This document shows positions 33,702-36,024 of a DNA stretch of 36,024 bases, piece by piece; within the stretch, counting starts at the first letter, position 1, and each line of letters begins with the position of its first letter. The position numbers were made by a program, and so were the translations under genes. Origin of the DNA: Deltaproteobacteria bacterium (GTDB taxonomy: Bacteria > Desulfobacterota > GWC2-55-46 > JAJCZF01). Location of the stretch: the NCBI GenBank assembly GCA_029262475.1, contig JAJCZG010000028.1, positions 1-36,024 on the forward strand, in the 5' to 3' direction. The notes beneath the pieces are model-generated. The model had not been told where the DNA came from. It saw only the letters and a program-made list of their open reading frames with translations, and did no database searches.

Positions 33702-34391
33702 TTACCTGAGCTCCAACCAGAGCTTTAGGGTATGGTATATCGCCTTCGGCCCGTGCCTTAAAAACCGAAATGAGCCTCCCTCCCAGTGTTTATATGCAAG
33801 CGGAACCTCCACAATCCTGAAACCCTTACGCTGGAGTCTAACGAATACCTCTGCGTGAATCTCAAAGCCGTCCGAGTGCAGTTTAATGGAGTCGAGCGCG
33901 GACTTCCTAAATATTACGAAGCCCGAACCCAGATCCCTGATCTTGACGCCGAAGAGGATTTTATTGAGGTAATAATAGGCCTCGCTCGCAAGCCAGCGGT
34001 GAAGCGGCAGAAGCGGATTAAACATATACCTCGAAGCTACGAGCGCGTCCGCGTCATTTATCTTCTCTACAAAGGACGGGAGCGCCGAGAGGTCAAAGCA
34101 GAGAAAGCTGTCGGCGTCGAAGTATATGACAAACTCGCCTGTTGCGTCCTCGAATAGCTTTCTTAGAGTATAGCCGAGCCCCCTGTTAGGGCTGTGGGCG
34201 AAGATCTTTACCTTCGGGTCGCTGGCTGCGATATCGACTAAAACCCGCTCGCTCCCGTCGGGGCTGCCGTCCACCCTGAAGAGCAGCTCGTAGTCGTCGG
34301 TGACCTTCTTTATCGCATTTGAGAATTCCTCGTAACTTTTCTTGAGTATCTTCTCCGAGCCGTAGACGGGTATTATGATCGAGAACTTCAA
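33702..34391 (-). CDS. DPM1-like GT2, polyprenyl-phosphate mannosyltransferase-type
   Basis: The 229-residue GT-A protein begins with FSIIIPVYGSEKILKKSYEEF and has LLFRVDGSPDGSERVL, HSPNRGLGYTLRKLFEDATGEFVIYFDADSF with the D-x-D pair, then VASRYMFNPLLPLHRWLAS, IRDLGSGFVIFRKSAL and HAEVFVRLQRKGFRIVEVPLAYKHWEGGSF. This is the layout of dolichyl-phosphate mannose synthase-like enzymes without membrane domain. The start is TTG (34389-34391); no ATG alternative keeps the first strand of the fold. It lies upstream of TMTC copy 6, so donor synthesis and transfer are likely co-expressed. Sugar specificity (mannose or another) is inferred, not shown. Confidence 0.8.
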   Translation of the reverse strand: MKFSIIIPVYGSEKILKKSYEEFSNAIKKVTDDYELLFRVDGSPDGSERVLVDIAASDPKVKIFAHSPNRGLGYTLRKLFEDATGEFVIYFDADSFLCFDLSALPSFVEKINDADALVASRYMFNPLLPLHRWLASEAYYYLNKILFGVKIRDLGSGFVIFRKSALDSIKLHSDGFEIHAEVFVRLQRKGFRIVEVPLAYKHWEGGSFRFLRHGPKAIYHTLKLWLELR

Positions 34392-34551
34392 AGTGTTTTT
34401 GCTTTCTTCTCCTGGCTTAAGGAGTTACCTTCCGTATCTATTTAAGGCGTAAATAATTACTACACCAGTAGTAAGTGTATCTCTCCGCCAACTGATCCCG
34501 GCTGCATGGGTTAGCCTTAAAGGACCATTGGCGCAAAAAACATACAAAAGG

Positions 34552-35034
34552 TTAAAGCAATTTATGTGCCTTCTGGTCTGGGTTCTTTGAGTTATATTCG
34601 ACGTTTGTATAGGCGCAGAGTATTACAGCCCTCTCAGAGATATTTTTTATTGCGTGAGCGACCTCGGGGCCGACACGTATCCTCACGGCCTTGCCGTCTC
34701 CAGCCTCGACCTCGATATCCCGGTGCTCTCCTGTAGCGATATCTTCAACGGCAAGGAGGACCCTACCCTCAAGTAGAGCGTAGTACTCCGTCTTCACGCT
34801 GTGGTAGTGGTTGCCGCGGACATGCCCAGGCTCAATCGTCGCCATATAAATCTGGCCGAAACCAGGAGTGCCTGAGTCACCCCCCCCCCCGCCGCCGCCG
34901 GAAAGTAGCTCGCTCCCACGGAGCATCTCCACGAGATTACCCCTTTCGTCTGGGAAGCAGTTAAGTTCGGTAATCGAATAATCCAAGCCAGTACTCCAAT
35001 AAAGCGCCTTTACCCAGACACTACGGTATGGCAA
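34552..35034 (-). CDS. Cupin-fold sugar-modifying protein with poly-glycine loop
   Basis: The 160-residue protein has an N-terminal strand set (YSITELNCFPDERGNLVEML) and a cupin core GQIYMATIEPGHVRGNHYHSVKTEYYALLEGRVLLAVED, in which the histidines of GNHYH are probable metal or catalytic ligands, then RIRVGPEVAHAIKNIS. It resembles the C-terminal domain of CapF and RmlC/WxcM-like sugar epimerase or isomerase proteins in capsule clusters. The presumed start is TTG (35032-35034), 6 bp after the aminotransferase stop; no Shine-Dalgarno is clear. Seven glycines after residue 46 are encoded partly by an unbroken run of 11 G, so the reading frame depends on tract length. Confidence 0.7.
   Translation of the reverse strand: MPYRSVWVKALYWSTGLDYSITELNCFPDERGNLVEMLRGSELLSGGGGGGGDSGTPGFGQIYMATIEPGHVRGNHYHSVKTEYYALLEGRVLLAVEDIATGEHRDIEVEAGDGKAVRIRVGPEVAHAIKNISERAVILCAYTNVEYNSKNPDQKAHKLL
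34880..34890 (-). repeat. Homopolymer of 11 G within the cupin gene
   Basis: The plus strand has 11 consecutive C (34880-34890), G on the coding strand. In the present length the gene is open. Adding one G creates TGA immediately after the tract; losing one gives a TGA about 30 codons later. Tracts of this size slip at high rate in many bacteria and cause phase variation, but they are also prone to sequencing error. Confidence 0.6.
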
Positions 35035-35040
35035 GCGGCA

Positions 35041-36024
35041 TCAAAGTGCCTTCAAGAGCGTTTCTGCAACCGTATGAATCGACGCTTCGTCTATCTCCGG
35101 GAATATCGGTAAAGAGAGCTCTTCTCCGGCGATCCGCTCCGTTACCGGGAAGTCGCCTTTCCTGTACCCGAGACCTCTGTAACACTGCTGAAGATGAAGC
35201 GGGAGCGGGTAGTGAATACCAGCGCCGATACCAGCGCCGTTCAGTTCCTTCAGTACACGGTCTCGCTCTGCTACGCGAACGGCGTAGATATGAAAGACGT
35301 GATCGCGGTCACCCTTAAGAGCAGGCGTCATTACCTTGTCACCTAAAATAGAGGTGTATAACTTAGCAGCCTCACGCCTGAGTTTATTCCACCCGTCCAT
35401 CCTCCGGAGCTTTACCCTGAGGACAGCGGCCTGCATGCTGTCGAGCCTGCTATTAAAGCCTATAACATCATGGTGGTATTTTTCCTTCTGTCCGTAATTT
35501 CTAAGTGCCTTTAAACGCTCGATAACCTCCGGGTCGTTAGTGGCTATCGCACCTCCGTCGCCGTATGCGCCGAGATTTTTGCCCGGAAAGAAGCTAAAAG
35601 AAGACGAACGCCCGAAGCCCCCGACCCTCTTGTCCTTGTAACGCGCTCCATGGGCCTGGCAGGCGTCCTCTATTACCGTAAGTCCGCACTCACCGGCGAT
35701 GGCCATCACCTCGTCCATATCCGCGCTTTGCCCGTAGAGATGTACCGGGATTATAGCTTTGGTCTTTTCTGTCACTAGCCCCTTCAGGGCTGTAGAGTCG
35801 ATATTAAAGGTATCCTCGTTTATGTCAACGAATACCGGCGTCGCCCCGGTATAAGAAACGCCAAGCGCCGTTGCTATATATGTATTTGCCGGGACAATTA
35901 CCTCGTCGCCAGCTCCAATGCCTGCTTCGACGAGCGAAAGATGAAGCGCCTCTGTGCCGCTCCCGACCCCTATGACGTACCCTACCTCCAGATACTCGGC
36001 AAATTCCTCCTCAAACTTAATAAC
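35041..36024 (-). CDS. DegT/DnrJ/EryC1/StrS-family PLP aminotransferase, start outside window
   Basis: The frame is open to the window edge, so 327 residues plus a missing N-terminus of about 40 are expected. Visible are EFAEYLEVGYVIGVGSGTEALHLSL, GDEVIVPANTYIATALGVSYTGATPVFVDI, IIPVHLYGQSADMDEV, the PLP aspartate in VIEDACQAHGARY and the Schiff-base lysine in FSFFPGKNLGAYGDGGAI. The FFPGKNLGA form is typical of QdtB/FdtB/DesV-like sugar 3-aminotransferases, for which the adjacent cupin (an FdtA/WxcM-like isomerase in related clusters) would be a natural partner. Cupin pairing is inference. It is the most upstream visible gene of the minus-strand operon that continues to 30899. Confidence 0.85.
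   Translation of the reverse strand, partial: VIKFEEEFAEYLEVGYVIGVGSGTEALHLSLVEAGIGAGDEVIVPANTYIATALGVSYTGATPVFVDINEDTFNIDSTALKGLVTEKTKAIIPVHLYGQSADMDEVMAIAGECGLTVIEDACQAHGARYKDKRVGGFGRSSSFSFFPGKNLGAYGDGGAIATNDPEVIERLKALRNYGQKEKYHHDVIGFNSRLDSMQAAVLRVKLRRMDGWNKLRREAAKLYTSILGDKVMTPALKGDRDHVFHIYAVRVAERDRVLKELNGAGIGAGIHYPLPLHLQQCYRGLGYRKGDFPVTERIAGEELSLPIFPEIDEASIHTVAETLLKAL

Noticed and set aside
1-36024. CRISPR arrays, rRNA genes, prophage modules
   Set aside because: I saw no regularly spaced repeats, no rRNA stretches and no phage structural or integrase genes.

Overview
The window reads as a chromosomal segment of a Gram-negative (diderm) bacterium, probably an uncultured deltaproteobacterial-type lineage (Thermodesulfobacteriota or a neighbour). 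The reasons are a DksA/TraR zinc-finger protein, an LpoA/YfiO-like envelope protein with a signal peptide, single-domain response-regulator style, HemW, fused CoaBC, frequent ATA and AGG codons, and selenocysteine use. The lineage is an inference; there is no rRNA or other strong marker here.

Layout. (1) 1-2800 is an accessory, decaying strip on the minus strand. It holds a glycine-reductase selenoprotein-B-family gene with an in-frame TGA followed by a SECIS-like hairpin. An IS256-family element (983-2316, with terminal inverted repeats) cuts off that gene's start, and the element's transposase is itself frameshifted. An AT-rich orphan ORF is truncated by the other end of the same IS. A tRNA-Ala(CGC) gene with its own promoter and terminator closes the strip. 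(2) 3287-11145 is a minus-strand housekeeping block: CheY-like receiver, galT, dksA-like, an LpoA-like periplasmic protein, dnaJ, grpE (no dnaK between them), hemW and a CBS-pair protein. (3) 11433-15814 is a plus-strand block: a sugar-1-phosphate nucleotidyltransferase fused to a degenerate phosphomannomutase domain, an MBL-fold hydrolase and coaBC. (4) 16079-36024 is a large glycan region. Four TMTC-like (GT105/PMT-type) GT-C membrane glycosyltransferases with C-terminal TPRs lie head to tail, followed by a GT39-like enzyme. Next comes a minus-strand cassette of an FAD-dependent UGM-like oxidoreductase, a DegT aminotransferase, a GT2 and a radical SAM/SPASM enzyme. A fifth TMTC-like gene is divergent from that cassette. 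A last minus-strand operon holds a DegT aminotransferase (cut by the window edge), a cupin, a DPM1-like GT2, a sixth TMTC-like protein with five TPRs, and an ALG5-like GT2.

How the genes may work together (inference): the nucleotidyltransferase could supply an activated sugar such as GDP-mannose. The DPM1/ALG5-like GT2 enzymes would move sugars to a polyprenyl-phosphate carrier on the cytoplasmic face. The six TMTC-like GT-C enzymes and the GT39 enzyme would then transfer them to proteins or glycans on the periplasmic side. DegT, cupin and FAD enzymes would make modified sugars. The expansion of TPR-bearing TMTC paralogues is the most notable system in the window. The Sec/SECIS remnant and an 11-bp G tract in the cupin gene (a possible phase-variation switch) are the other main points.
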